From Alphaproteobacteria bacterium (GTDB lineage Bacteria > Pseudomonadota > Alphaproteobacteria > Sphingomonadales > Sphingomonadaceae), in NCBI GenBank assembly GCA_019232625.1, contig JAFANP010000033.1, positions 62,001 to 126,000 of the forward strand: a stretch of DNA of 64,000 bases. Reading direction: 5' to 3'. Both the position numbers and the translations under genes were made by a program. Below, in pieces: positions 23,537 to 34,200 of this stretch. Within the stretch, counting starts at the first letter, position 1, and every line of letters starts with the position of its first letter. A model generated the notes under the pieces. It was not told where the DNA came from and searched no databases. It saw nothing but the letters and a program-made list of their open reading frames with translations.

Positions 23537-25908
23537 CACACCCGCTCCAGGAGGCGGGGGATCCACTCGCTCGGGTCGTCGCCGCTCTCGGCGCGGATGT
23601 CGTCGAGCAGCCGCACGGTCCGCTCGCGCCCGGAGAGGATGGTCAGGATGTCCTTCTCGCCCGTGAGGTTGAGGCGGACGACGACGCTGTCGGCGCCGTG
23701 CTTGACGAGGAAGCAATGAGCGTCGTCGGGAAGCGTGCGCACGATCTCATATTCGTGCGGCGTGAGGCCGAAGCCGCCGACATAATCGGCCTCCCGCGCC
23801 TTGGGATTGGCCATGAATATCTGAGTCGCCGCCTGCTCGATGATGGCGCTGGCGATCTTGCTCTCGAGCGCGTCCTGGGCGCTCTGGGTGGCGAAGCCGA
23901 CGATTCCGTTGCGCTTGCGGATCGTCTTCTCCCAGTCCTTGATGCGGCGGACGAAGACGTCGTCGTCGAGCGCCTTCCATCCCTCGTCCACGACGATGAT
24001 CGCGGGCGAGCCGTCGAGCCGCTCCTCCACCCGGTGGAAGAGATACATCATCGCCGGCGTGCGGACAGCGGGATCGTCGAGGATCTGGGTCATGTCGAAG
24101 CCGACCGATTCGGCGGCGAGGTCGATCCGGTCCTCGCGATTGTCGAACAGCCAGGCGCGCTCCCCCTCCCCCCACCAGGGCCTGAGCCGCGCCCACATGT
24201 CCGCGGCATGGGGGCGGTGGCCGCCGCGGAACAGCTCGGCGAGGTGGCGCAGGCGCCGATGCTCGGGCGGCTGCTGGAAATTGGCGTCGACCGCGTCCTT
24301 GATCTTCGCCAGCTCGTCTATGTCGGCGCCGCCGGCGAGGAGCGCCACCCAGTCGATCAGGAACTGGCGGTTGGCGGCGCTGTCCTCGATGCGCAACGGG
24401 TTGAGCCCCGACGGCGTGCCGGGCCGAAGCAGGTCGTAGCGGCCGCCGATCGCGCGGATGAACAGCTCCGCGCCGCGATCCTTGTCGAAGAAGATGATCC
24501 GCGGGCGGAACTTGCGCGCCTGGGCGAGGAGGAAGTTGAGCACCACCGTCTTGCCGGAGCCGGACGGCCCGATGACGGTGAAGTTGCCGAGGTCGCCCTG
24601 GTGGAAGTTGAAATAATAGGGTCCCGCCGCGGTGGTCTCGAGGAGCGTCACCGCGTCTCCCCAATGATTGCCCGCGGCCCGGCCGATCGGGAAATTGTGG
24701 CCGCTCGCCAGCCCCGCGAAATTCCCGGTGGAGACGAGGCCGCGCCGGGCGATATACTTGAAATTGCCGGGGAATTGTGCCCAGAAAGCCGGCTCGAGGG
24801 CGATCTCCTCGCGCACCGCGATGATTCCGAGATCGGCCATCGCCGCCTGAACCTCCGCCACCGCGTCGTCCACCGCCGCCGGCGTCTCGCCGTGAACCGC
24901 GACGGTCATGTGGTGCTCGCCGAACGCGGCGCGGCCGGCGGCGACCTCGTCCTTGGCGCGGGAGAGGTCGGCGCGAAGGCTGACCGCCTCGTCCTCGGCG
25001 GAGCGCATCCGCCGAAGCGCCAGGTTCATGCCCGACAGCGCCGCCTGGCGCTCGACGAAGCCGAAGGACTGGGAGACGGTGATCTCGTAGGGAAGGCGCA
25101 GCAGCTCGTCGAGCATGCCGGGCTGGGTCTGGCCCGGATAGTCCTTGATCGAGATGATGCCCATGAAGCTGCGCGGCGTCGCTCCGGCCTTGCCGAGCTC
25201 GATCGTCTCCTCGCCGAAGCTGATCCGCCGGTAGGGGAGATAATCGCCGATGTCGCTGGTCGGCAGCAGCACCGGCCGCATCTCGCCGTTGAGCAAGGCG
25301 GAGAGGAATTCGAGCGGCTCGGAGCAGAGGCCCTGCGCCCCCTCGTGGAGGCCGAGCAGGCGCGGCCCGTAGCTGCCGAGCGCCGCCATCAGCGCCTCGC
25401 GCGCCGAAGCGAGCTGGCGAAGCTCCCACGCCGCGTTCGTCCCCGGCGCCTCGCCGGCGCGGCCGAAGACGCGGCCGATCCAGTCGAGCATGCCGACCCG
25501 CCCCTGGAGCGGGCGACGCACCAGCGTCAGGAACAGGTCGTTGACGTAGAGCTGCTTGGCCGCAAGCCGCGCCTGCCAGGCGGCGTCGAGGTCCTGCGAG
25601 AATTTATCGCCCGGCTCGCCGGCCAGGTCCGCGTCGACCCGCCGCCTCAGGATGTGGTGGTAGAGGGCGAAGCGCGACGAGCCCACGGCCTGGAGCATCG
25701 CGTCGCGCAGGCGCTTCCTGTAGTTGATCTCTTCCGTGTCGGCCGTCTCGAACAGCAGGCCGCGCAGGTGGATGACCTGGATCAGCAGCCCGTCATGGGT
25801 TTCGATCGTCGAATCGTCGACGTGCCGCGCGTAAGGCAGATGCTTTCCGACCGGCTGCTCGCGCTGGACGGTCCCGGGCTTGCGGCTCAGGGGCGGTAGG
25901 AGTTGCAT
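23536..25908 (-). CDS. virB4: T4SS ATPase VirB4
   Basis: Largest secretion ATPase, 790 residues. The N-terminal CagE/TrbE/VirB4 domain (IETHDGLLIQVIHLRGL, KQLYVNDLFLTLVRR) is followed by the RecA domain. This has Walker A FTVIGPSGSGKTVVLNFLL near residue 452, Walker B AIIVVDEGWKALDD, and GFATQSAQDAL, followed by an arginine-finger region. Start chosen at ATG 25908 (MQLLPPLSRKPGTV), which overlaps virB3 by 22 bases; an upstream ATG at 25962 would lie deep within virB3. Confidence 0.95.
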   Translation of the reverse strand: MQLLPPLSRKPGTVQREQPVGKHLPYARHVDDSTIETHDGLLIQVIHLRGLLFETADTEEINYRKRLRDAMLQAVGSSRFALYHHILRRRVDADLAGEPGDKFSQDLDAAWQARLAAKQLYVNDLFLTLVRRPLQGRVGMLDWIGRVFGRAGEAPGTNAAWELRQLASAREALMAALGSYGPRLLGLHEGAQGLCSEPLEFLSALLNGEMRPVLLPTSDIGDYLPYRRISFGEETIELGKAGATPRSFMGIISIKDYPGQTQPGMLDELLRLPYEITVSQSFGFVERQAALSGMNLALRRMRSAEDEAVSLRADLSRAKDEVAAGRAAFGEHHMTVAVHGETPAAVDDAVAEVQAAMADLGIIAVREEIALEPAFWAQFPGNFKYIARRGLVSTGNFAGLASGHNFPIGRAAGNHWGDAVTLLETTAAGPYYFNFHQGDLGNFTVIGPSGSGKTVVLNFLLAQARKFRPRIIFFDKDRGAELFIRAIGGRYDLLRPGTPSGLNPLRIEDSAANRQFLIDWVALLAGGADIDELAKIKDAVDANFQQPPEHRRLRHLAELFRGGHRPHAADMWARLRPWWGEGERAWLFDNREDRIDLAAESVGFDMTQILDDPAVRTPAMMYLFHRVEERLDGSPAIIVVDEGWKALDDDVFVRRIKDWEKTIRKRNGIVGFATQSAQDALESKIASAIIEQAATQIFMANPKAREADYVGGFGLTPHEYEIVRTLPDDAHCFLVKHGADSVVVRLNLTGEKDILTILSGRERTVRLLDDIRAESGDDPSEWIPRLLERV

Positions 25909-26171
25909 CGCCAGATCGCGTGGTTGCGGACGCGCGGGCAGCGGCGGACCTTGGTCAGCCACAGGTCGAAGAAGCGCGGCTCACGCACGCACAGGACGAC
26001 GCCGACGAGGTGGATGACGACCGACGCCAGAAGCACCCAGATCGAGCGGAAGACGAGGAAGAGCTCGGTCGCCAGGACGGCGTTCACCACGAAATAGCTG
26101 TAGGTCACGCCGGCGAACATCTGCGGCCGCGTCAGCGCGACGAACAACGGATCCTGGTCGAGCCGGTCCAC
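25887..26171 (-). CDS. virB3: T4SS protein VirB3
   Basis: Small inner-membrane component, 94 residues from GTG 26171. Family start DPLFVALTRPQMFAGVTY is followed by two closely spaced hydrophobic helices and the conserved REPRFFDLWLTKVRRCPRV tail. Begins 3 bases after the virB2 stop and overlaps virB4 by 22. Confidence 0.92.
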   Translation of the reverse strand: MDRLDQDPLFVALTRPQMFAGVTYSYFVVNAVLATELFLVFRSIWVLLASVVIHLVGVVLCVREPRFFDLWLTKVRRCPRVRNHAIWRCNSYRP

Positions 26172-26174
26172 GGC

Positions 26175-26501
26175 CTAGTTCCCAAGGCTCGCCGTCGACT
26201 GGATCCCGGCGACGATGCTGGCCGCTCCGAAGAGGATGAAGCAGCCGATGATCACGGTGGCGCCGTAGCGCCAGTTGATCCGGCCGGTGAGCATCAGGAA
26301 GCCGACCGAGGCGACGGCGATCACCGCGACGACGGTGGCGATGGTGCCGAGCAACGTGCCTTCCAGCCAGCGCACGGCGGAGACGATGACTCCGGAGCCG
26401 GCCGGGTCCGACATGCTGTCCTGCGCCGCCGCGGCGCTGGAGCACACGAAGCTGAAGGCCGCCCCGGCGAAGGATGCCAGCCTGTTCCTGATCGCGCTCA
26501 C
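26175..26501 (-). CDS. virB2: T4SS pilin VirB2/TrbC
   Basis: Major pilin-type subunit, 108 residues from GTG 26501, preceded by GGGGAGGACGA. A long signal sequence (RLASFAGAAFSFVCSSAAAAQ) precedes two hydrophobic helices joined by a short polar loop (TGRINWRY), the TrbC/VirB2 fold. First gene of the eight-gene virB operon; the preceding 142-base gap presumably holds the promoter and contains the palindrome TCACGTGA (26585-26592). Confidence 0.88.
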   Translation of the reverse strand: MSAIRNRLASFAGAAFSFVCSSAAAAQDSMSDPAGSGVIVSAVRWLEGTLLGTIATVVAVIAVASVGFLMLTGRINWRYGATVIIGCFILFGAASIVAGIQSTASLGN

Positions 26502-26643
26502 TCGTCCTCCCCACATTCCCGACAGTCCCGGCCACGATGATAGAGGCCCTGCGCCGCGTCCCGCAAGTCGCCGCTGGACCGAATTCACGTGATTTCCGCG
26601 CTTTACACGCTTTGGCGGGCCGTGGGGAGCCCCGCGGGCCGGC

Positions 26644-27087
26644 TCAGTTGAAAATCGCCACCAGCCGCACCCTGCCGCCGGCCCGGTCAGGCGCGCCGAG
26701 ATGCACGTGAAGCGGCGCGTGCAGCCAGTGGCTGAGGCGGTAGAGTCCGTCACGCTGCGGGAGCGTCCCGGCGACCGCTTCGAAGGTCGCCGCGAAGGCT
26801 TGCGGGCGGTCGAGGCCCGAGGGCCGCCCACCCGGCGCGGGCAGCGTCTCGACGCCCGCGAGGCGGAGCCTGGCGCCGCTCTCGCGCACGGTGAAGGTGC
26901 GGCCGACCGCGGCGCGCCATTCCTCGGCGGAAGCGCTCTGCAGGAAGAGCGGCGCCGTCGGCGCCTCGTCTCCGCCCGCGACGAGCTTCGCCGCGGAGGC
27001 GGTGCCCGCGCACCCGCCAGCCAGGCCCAATCCTGCCGCGACGAGCAAATGACGGCGCGTCGGCGCCGCTGCGACTGGTGATTTCAC
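26644..27087 (-). CDS. Tat/lipobox-bearing DUF6916-like protein
   Basis: 147 residues from GTG 27087 (GGGGGGAAG upstream). The N-terminus has twin arginines TRRHLLVAAGLGLAGGC followed by a cysteine in a lipobox-like context (LAGGC), suggesting Tat export and lipidation. The mature part is a small beta-rich domain, FTVRESGARLRLAGVETL ... GLYRLSHWLHAPLHVHLGAP, resembling the DUF6916 family by eye. Same strand and directly upstream of virB2. Whether it belongs to the secretion operon is unknown. Confidence 0.65.
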   Translation of the reverse strand: MKSPVAAAPTRRHLLVAAGLGLAGGCAGTASAAKLVAGGDEAPTAPLFLQSASAEEWRAAVGRTFTVRESGARLRLAGVETLPAPGGRPSGLDRPQAFAATFEAVAGTLPQRDGLYRLSHWLHAPLHVHLGAPDRAGGRVRLVAIFN

Positions 27088-27569
27088 GAAAAACTTCCCC
27101 CCTGGCGTCCACGAACGACAACCAGCCCCTCGCGACCCCACCTAAATGATTGAGCGGCCGGGGGGAAGCGCCGAATCTCCGACATGGGACAGATGGGACG
27201 CGCGGCCTCCCGCCCGCAGGCGGCGACCTCTCGCGGCGCTCTCCCGTGCGACCTGCCGCGCGTTTCGCCCCTCTCGTGCTCTTTCTATTGACTAAAGTTT
27301 AACACTCTCAGAAACTTGCCCAATCGCGACTCGGTCAAGAGCGGCTCCCGATGGGGGGAAGCCAGGCGCCGATTCGGGGTTTTGGGGGACTCTTTGGGGA
27401 TTCGTATTCGGCCAGGCGGCGGGATTTCGTCGCGCCCGTCGTACATGCGGCGCCTCCGTGCGCCGTCCCCTCTCCTCGTCCCGTGCACGGCGGCTCCCGC
27501 CCGCGAAGCGACCGGCGCGACCCGTCCGGCGGACGACGCCGAGCTCCAGCATTCGACGGCGGATCGCGG
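27088..27569. other. 482-base region without a convincing gene
   Basis: Open frames here have no ribosome binding site and atypical composition. The only notable stretch is an AT-rich island at about 27280-27320 (TATTGACTAAAGTTTAACACT). On the minus strand this contains TTGGGC, 16 bases, then TAAACT, a possible promoter for the DUF6916-like gene 200 bases away. No repeat or hairpin of note was seen. Confidence 0.4.
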
Positions 27570-28061
27570 CTATTCCCGCTTCGCTGGGCTTTGCGCCGGA
27601 TCGAGAGTCGCAGGCTCGATCGCGTTAGGCGCCGGTCCGCCGCCGGCCCGGGCCGCCGCAACCTCGCCATATCCGCCGCAATATCGCTTGCCCGCCGAGC
27701 CGCCGAGCACCTCGATCCCGCAAAAGTCGCGCGGGCGCATGACGACGTCGCGCAGGACCAGCGCTCGCCCGTCGCGCAGCTCCACCGTCAGACGTCCGTC
27801 GGGCCCGACCCTGACGAAGGCCGTGGACAGGGTCCGGCGCCCCTCGGCCTCGGCCGGCGAGTCCGCCCGCGGCGCGGCAATCTGCGGGGGCGCCTCGCGG
27901 GCTGATTGCGCGGCTGTCTCGCGCGCTTCACGCGCGTCGGTCGCGGGCGCCGGGTTGGGGTTGCGCATGGTGACTTCCTTGGACGGAGGATCGCAGCCGA
28001 CGAGCGCCGCGCCGCATGTCAGCAAGAGGCAGGGCATCACGCCCGTCATGAGCTTGAACAC
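27570..28061 (-). CDS. Hypothetical lipoprotein
   Basis: 163 residues; start codon GTG 28061 (ATG 28049 also possible), no strong ribosome binding site. Hydrophobic N-terminus LMTGVMPCLLLTCGAALVGC ends in the lipobox LVGC. A Pro/Ala/Glu-rich linker follows, then a compact region FVRVGPDGRLTVELRDGRALVLRDVV with two later cysteines (FCGIEV, RYCGGYGE). I do not recognise a family. Divergent from the giant RTX gene 180 bases away. Its lipid anchor makes it a possible outer-membrane partner of that protein or of the VirB core, but nothing in the sequence proves either. Confidence 0.55.
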   Translation of the reverse strand: MFKLMTGVMPCLLLTCGAALVGCDPPSKEVTMRNPNPAPATDAREARETAAQSAREAPPQIAAPRADSPAEAEGRRTLSTAFVRVGPDGRLTVELRDGRALVLRDVVMRPRDFCGIEVLGGSAGKRYCGGYGEVAAARAGGGPAPNAIEPATLDPAQSPAKRE

Positions 28062-28241
28062 GGCTTTTGCTACACGATCCGGGCGCTCGAGTCACCGTAG
28101 CGGCGGCGTCCGCGCCGGCCGTGACCGAGATCATGCCCGAGCGGCAGTTCGAACCCGGGCGGGTGGCGGAGGTCGGTCCGATCTCCAGCGCGCCGCCGGC
28201 ACGCACCGAATCGATTTCACGAAATCTCACTGGGGGTATCA

Positions 28242-31200
28242 ATGACCATTTCGCAACGCGGCAGCACCACGCCCCTCGGCAGCACCAGGCCCCTCGGCGA
28301 CGACACCCCCCTCGACGGCAACACGTCCGTCGGCGACCAGTTCAATCGCTACGAGATCGGCGTCGGCACGCCCGCGCAGGACCTGGGCAACCCCGGCTTC
28401 GAAATCCCCATCGACGGCCCGACGACGGACGCTCCGGGCGGTCCCGGCTCCGAGGTCGGCGTAACCGCGCCGAACCCCGACGGCGTCGCGCCCGTCGACA
28501 ACATGCCCGTCGACAACATGCCCGCCGACCCGTCCGGCGTCGCCCCGGTCGCCACCGGCACGCCGACCGGCGAGCCTAGCGACAGCCTCGATGGCCTGGG
28601 CAGCTGGGTAGCGATCTCGGAACCGGCGATTCGGGACGACGATGACGATCCCACCGCCCAGAAGGGCGGCGGCGCGGCCGTCAATCCCACCGCAGCCAAT
28701 GGGGCGGGCGGAGTCGTCGGGACGGTCCTTCCGCTCGGCACCAACGGAGACGGAAGCCACTTCTTCACCGGCATCCGCAACGTCGACGCGATCCTGATCG
28801 GCTCGAAGTGGGCCTCGACCAACCTCACCTTCAGCTTCCCGACGTCGGGCTCGAACTACAACGGCACGGGCTTGGACAGCAACGGGGTCAACGTCTACCA
28901 TCTCGACCTCGGTCCTCAGCAGCAGGCGGCGGCGCGCGCCGCCTTCGCCTTGCTCGCGTCGCTGACCGGCCTGACGTTCACCGAGATCACCGAGACGGAT
29001 ACGGTCCACGCCAACATCCGAATCTCGCAGACGGCCGACGAGGACGCTCCGTCCGCTTATGGCGGCTTCCCGTCCGACTTCCGCGGTGTCGCGGGCGACA
29101 TCTGGTTCGGCCGCACCAGCCAGCCTTATTACGATCTCGCCTTCAAGGGCACGTGGGGGTTCGCCACCATGATGCACGAGATCGGCCACACCATGGGCCT
29201 GAAGCACGGGCACCAGGACTACACGAGCGCCGACCTGTCCCTCTACTTCGGCACGTCCCCGCGGCCCGGCACCCAGTCCCTCACTCCGGATCGGGACGGC
29301 CAGTCCTGGTCGCTGATGACCTATACGCCCGCGCCCTTCACCAATAGCAACTTCGCCGGCGACAAGGTCAACCAGCCCCAATCCTACATGCAGTACGACA
29401 TTGCGGCGCTGCAGTATCTCTATGGCGCCAACTTCAACACCAATAGCGGCGACACCGTCTACACCTTCAGCCAGACGACCGGCGAGATGTTCATCGACGG
29501 CGTCGGCCAGGGCGTGCCCGCCGGCAACAAGATCTATCTCACCATCTGGGACGGCGGCGGCAACGACACGATCGACGCCAGCAACTATGCGAACGGGGTC
29601 ACGATCGACCTGCGCCCGGGCGAGTTCTCCACCGTCGACCAGAACCAGCTGGCCAACAACCTGGCCGCTCAGAACCTGGTCAATTTCGCGCCCGGCAACT
29701 TCGCCATGGCGCTGCTCTACAACAACGACAGCCGTTCGCTGATCGAGAACGCCAAGGGCGGCTCCGGCAACGACATCTTCGTCGGCAACACCGCCAACAA
29801 TTTCCTCGACGGCGGCGCCGGCAGCGACACGGTGATCTTCACCAACACCACCGGCGTCAACGTCACGCTCAACGATACCAATACCGACGTCATCGTGAGC
29901 CACGACGGCGAGACGGACACGCTGCGCAGCATCGAGAATATCGGCGGCACCAGCGGCAACGACACGATCACCGGCAACAGCCAGGACAATATCCTGACCG
30001 GCGGCTCCAGCGGCGCGGACACCCTGTCCGGCCTCGACGGCAACGACCGGCTGGTCGGCGGCGGCTTCACCGTCACCTCGAACTTCATCGTCGGCACCCC
30101 GGCCTCGCAGCCGGACATCACCAAGCCCCAGTCCACCAACAACGGCAGCATCGCGACCGCGATCAACACGGCGGGCGCCTACGATATCGACGCCAATCCG
30201 AACATCGCCAACTCGACGACCATCCCGCACGCGACGATCAACGCGACCGCCGCCGGCGGCTCGGTGGAATATTACCGGATCGACGTGACCGGCGCCGGCG
30301 CGCAGGCGATCTTCGACATCGACGGAACGGGCACGCTCACCGACGGAATCCTCGAGCTGATCGACAGCAACGGCACCGTGCTGGCCAGCAACGACACCGG
30401 CCCCGGCGATCCCGGCACCACCGTCAACGACGACCCGTACATTACCTACACCTTCGCCGCGGCGGGGACCTACTACATCCGGGTCGGCCGGTTCACCAGC
30501 GGCACCGCCGCCCAGCCGATGATCGCGGGGCAGACCTACCAGCTCCACATCTCGCTGCAGGGCGCCGCCGGAACGACCACCTTCACGGTCAACAATTCGA
30601 GCAGCCTCGTCGCGGACGGCGGCGAGGGCAACGACGTCCTGCAGGGGACGTTCGGCAACGACACCCTGGCCGGCGGCAACGGCAACGACACCGCCTCGTT
30701 CGTGACGGCCTATAATGGCGGGGGCACCGGCACGACCGGCGTGACGGTCGACCTCAACCTGCAGGGCGCGGCCCAGAACACGGTGGGGGCCGGCAACGAC
30801 ACCCTGACGGGAATCGAGAACCTGATCGGCTCCCAGTACAACGACACGCTGACCGGCGACGGCAACGACAATTTCCTTGAAGGCGGCCTCGGCAACGACA
30901 CCCTGGCCGGCGGCGCCGGCAACGACACGGCCTCCTATGCGGGCGCCACGGCGGGCGTGACGGTGAGCCTCGCCTTGCAGGGCTCGGCGCAGAACACGGT
31001 CAACGCGGGCACCGACACGCTCAGCGGGTTCGAGAATCTGGCCGGTTCCGGCTTCAACGACAGCCTGACCGGCGACGCCAACGCCAACACCCTGTCGGGC
31101 GGGGCGGGCGACGACACCCTGAATCCCGGCGCGAATCCGGGCGGCACCGTCGACCTGCTCGACGGCGGGCTGGGCAGCGACACGGCGTCCTTCGCCGGCA

Positions 31201-34200
31201 ACGCGTCGGGAGTCGTGGCGACCCTGAACGGCGCGACGGACGGCACGGCCACCGTGGGGGGCCTGGCGATCGCCACCCTGCGCGGCATCGAGAACCTGAC
31301 CGGCGGGTCGGGCGTCGACGTCCTGACCGGCGATTCCAACGCCAATGTCATCGAGGGCGGCCTCGGCAACGACATACTCGACGGCGGCCTGGGCATCGAC
31401 ACCGTCGCCTTCAGCGGCGCGACCGGCGTTACGGTCAACCTCGCCTTGGGGACCGCAACCGGCCTGGGCAGCGATACGATCAGCAATTTCGAGAACGTCC
31501 GCACCGGTTCCGGCGCCGACAGCGTCACCGGCGACGGCAACGACAACATCTTCTTCGAGGGCGGCGGCAACGACACCTATGACGGCGCGGGCGGGATCGA
31601 CACGGTCGATTATTCCGCCGCGACCTCGACGGTGGCGTACAACATGACCACCGGCGGCGCCCAGAATACGGGCACGTTCGGCGGGACGGACACGCTCGCC
31701 AATATCGAGAACCTCGTCGGCGCGGCCAACTTCGCCAACAACCTGCAAGGCAGCGCCCTGGCCAACCGGATCACCGGCGGCAACGCGGCCGACACCATCC
31801 AGGGCCGCAACGGCAACGACGTGCTCATCGGCGGCGCCGGCAACGACATCCTCCTGGGCGGCACGAGCCAGGCGACGGACGACGGCAGCGCCGACATCCT
31901 CGAGGGCGGCGACGGCTCCGACTATCTTGCGGGCGGCCTCGGCAACGACATCCTGCGCGGCGGCGCCGGCAACGACAATCTGCTCGGCGGCATCGGCAAT
32001 ACGGCCAACCAGTTCTTCGTCGGCTTCGACATGGGCGACGACACCTATGACGGCGGCGACGGCACCGACATCGCCTACATGGTCTATGACGGCCGCGCCG
32101 GCGTCGGCGCGAGCACCGTCGGAATCGCCTTCGACCTCGGCAACCTCGCCGGCAACAGCAACATCACCTGGAACGGCGCCGTCGTCGGTTCGCTCACCAG
32201 CATCGAGCGGGTCACCTTCCGCGGCACCAACGTCAACGACGTCGTCAAGGGCGGCGGCACGCTCGACAGCCTGTTCGGGTCGGCCGGCGACGACACCCTC
32301 GACGGCTGGTACGGCGACGACACGCTGGAAGGCGGGCTCGGCAACGACACGTTGATCGGCGGCGAGGGCCTGGACACCGCCACCTACGCCAGCTCGACCG
32401 CGGGCGTGACCGTCGATCTGAGGATCGTCGGCGTCGGGCAAAACACCGGCGGCGCCGGCACCGATACCCTGACGGGCATCGAGTATCTGACCGGCTCCGG
32501 CTTCGGCGACACGCTGCGCGGCGACGACGATTTCAATCTTATCATCGACAACACCGTCACTCCGACCACCGGCACGCAGACGGATTCGCTCTTCGGCTAT
32601 GGCGGCAACGACACCCTGTCGGTGACCCGCGCCGCGACCGCGATCGCGACCAACATCCTGCTCGACGGCGGCGACGGCGACGACCTCATTCAGCTTCTCG
32701 CCGGCACGGTGACCACGAACGTCGATTCGAACGGCAACTCCGCGGATCCGGACGGACTATCCTCCGGAGTGCTTTATGCGGCTCCCGGCCGCAGCGGCAC
32801 CCGCTTCCTCGACAACGTCACCGTCGTCGCCGGCACCGGCAACGACCGCGTCGTGCTGACCGGCGTCGACGCCGCCACGGTCGACCTCGGCACGGGCAAC
32901 GACACCGTCAGCATCAGCACCCTCGGCGCCGCGGGCTTCAACGATTACGACATCACCACGGGCGCGGGCCAGGACGTCATCTGGCTTGCCGGCTCGGGCG
33001 CCCAGACGACCACCGTCGCCCGTGCGACGATCGTCCGCGACTTCACGGTCGGAGACTCCGGCGACCGGTTCGAGCTGCGCAACTCCAGCACGGCGACGAG
33101 CTACATCACAACGACCAACTTCCTCGGCCTCACCAGCACCGCGCAAGACCTGTTCGACAGCGGCCATATGCGCCTGGTCCAGTCCGGCAGCGACATGCTG
33201 CTCCAGGTCGACCGCGACGGATCGGCGAGCGCGACGAACGGCTTCGTCACCATCGCCACCCTCCAGAACACCTACACGGGCGGGTTCACCACCTTCAACT
33301 TCGACGGCATGGTCGGGTCGCTGAACCTGACCGGCATCGGCGCGCTCAACGAGACGCTCACCGGCGCGTCGAAGGCCGACACGCTGAGCGGCGGCGACGG
33401 CAACGACGTGCTGATCGGCCTGGCGGGCAACGACACGCTCGACGGCGGCAACGGCGACGACGTGCTGCGCGGCGGCGCGGGCAACGACACGCTGACCGGC
33501 GGCGCCGGCACCGACACGGCCGACTATAGCGACGCGACCGCCGGCGTGACGGTGGACCTGTCCAACACCGGTGCGCAGAATACCGTCGGCGCAGGCACCG
33601 ACACGCTCGGCGGCATCGAGAATCTCGCCGGGTCCGGCTTCGACGACGGACTGACCGGCGATGGCGGCGCCAACCGCCTCGACGGAGGCGCGGGCAACGA
33701 CACGCTGGACGGCGCCGGCGGGAACGACAATCTCGACGGCGGCGATGGCAACGACGTGCTGAAGGGCGGCATCGGCGACGACACGCTGCATGGCGGGGCC
33801 GGCAACGATTCGCTGGTCGGCGGCACCGGCAACGACACCGCAACCTACGACGGAGTCCGGTCGCACTACACGGTCACCGCGAACGTCACCAACGGCGTGA
33901 TCACCGGCTACACGGTGACCGACAATTTCCCGCTCGTCGCGGCGGCCGCGCCCGACGAGGGCACCGACACCTTGACCGGCATGGAAACCCTCTCGTTCAG
34001 CGACACGTCGATGAGCCTGACCGGATCGGTGCTGCTCTATGACGGCAGCAACAATCTCGTCGGCGCCTACTCGACCATCCAGGCGGCGATCGACGCGTCC
34101 TCGAACGGCTACAGGGTCTGGGCCTCGGCCGGGACCTACAACGAGAATCTCAACGTCAACAAGGACATCACGATCGAGGGCCCGAACGCCGGCATCGCCG

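Noticed and set aside
18549-28061. Integrative conjugative element around the virB operon
   Set aside because: No relaxase, coupling protein, integrase, attachment-site repeat or tRNA boundary was seen.
27316-28245. Plus-strand 309-codon frame ending at the giant gene start
   Set aside because: No ribosome binding site, Arg/Ser/Pro-rich composition, and antisense to a lipoprotein gene with a proper lipobox.
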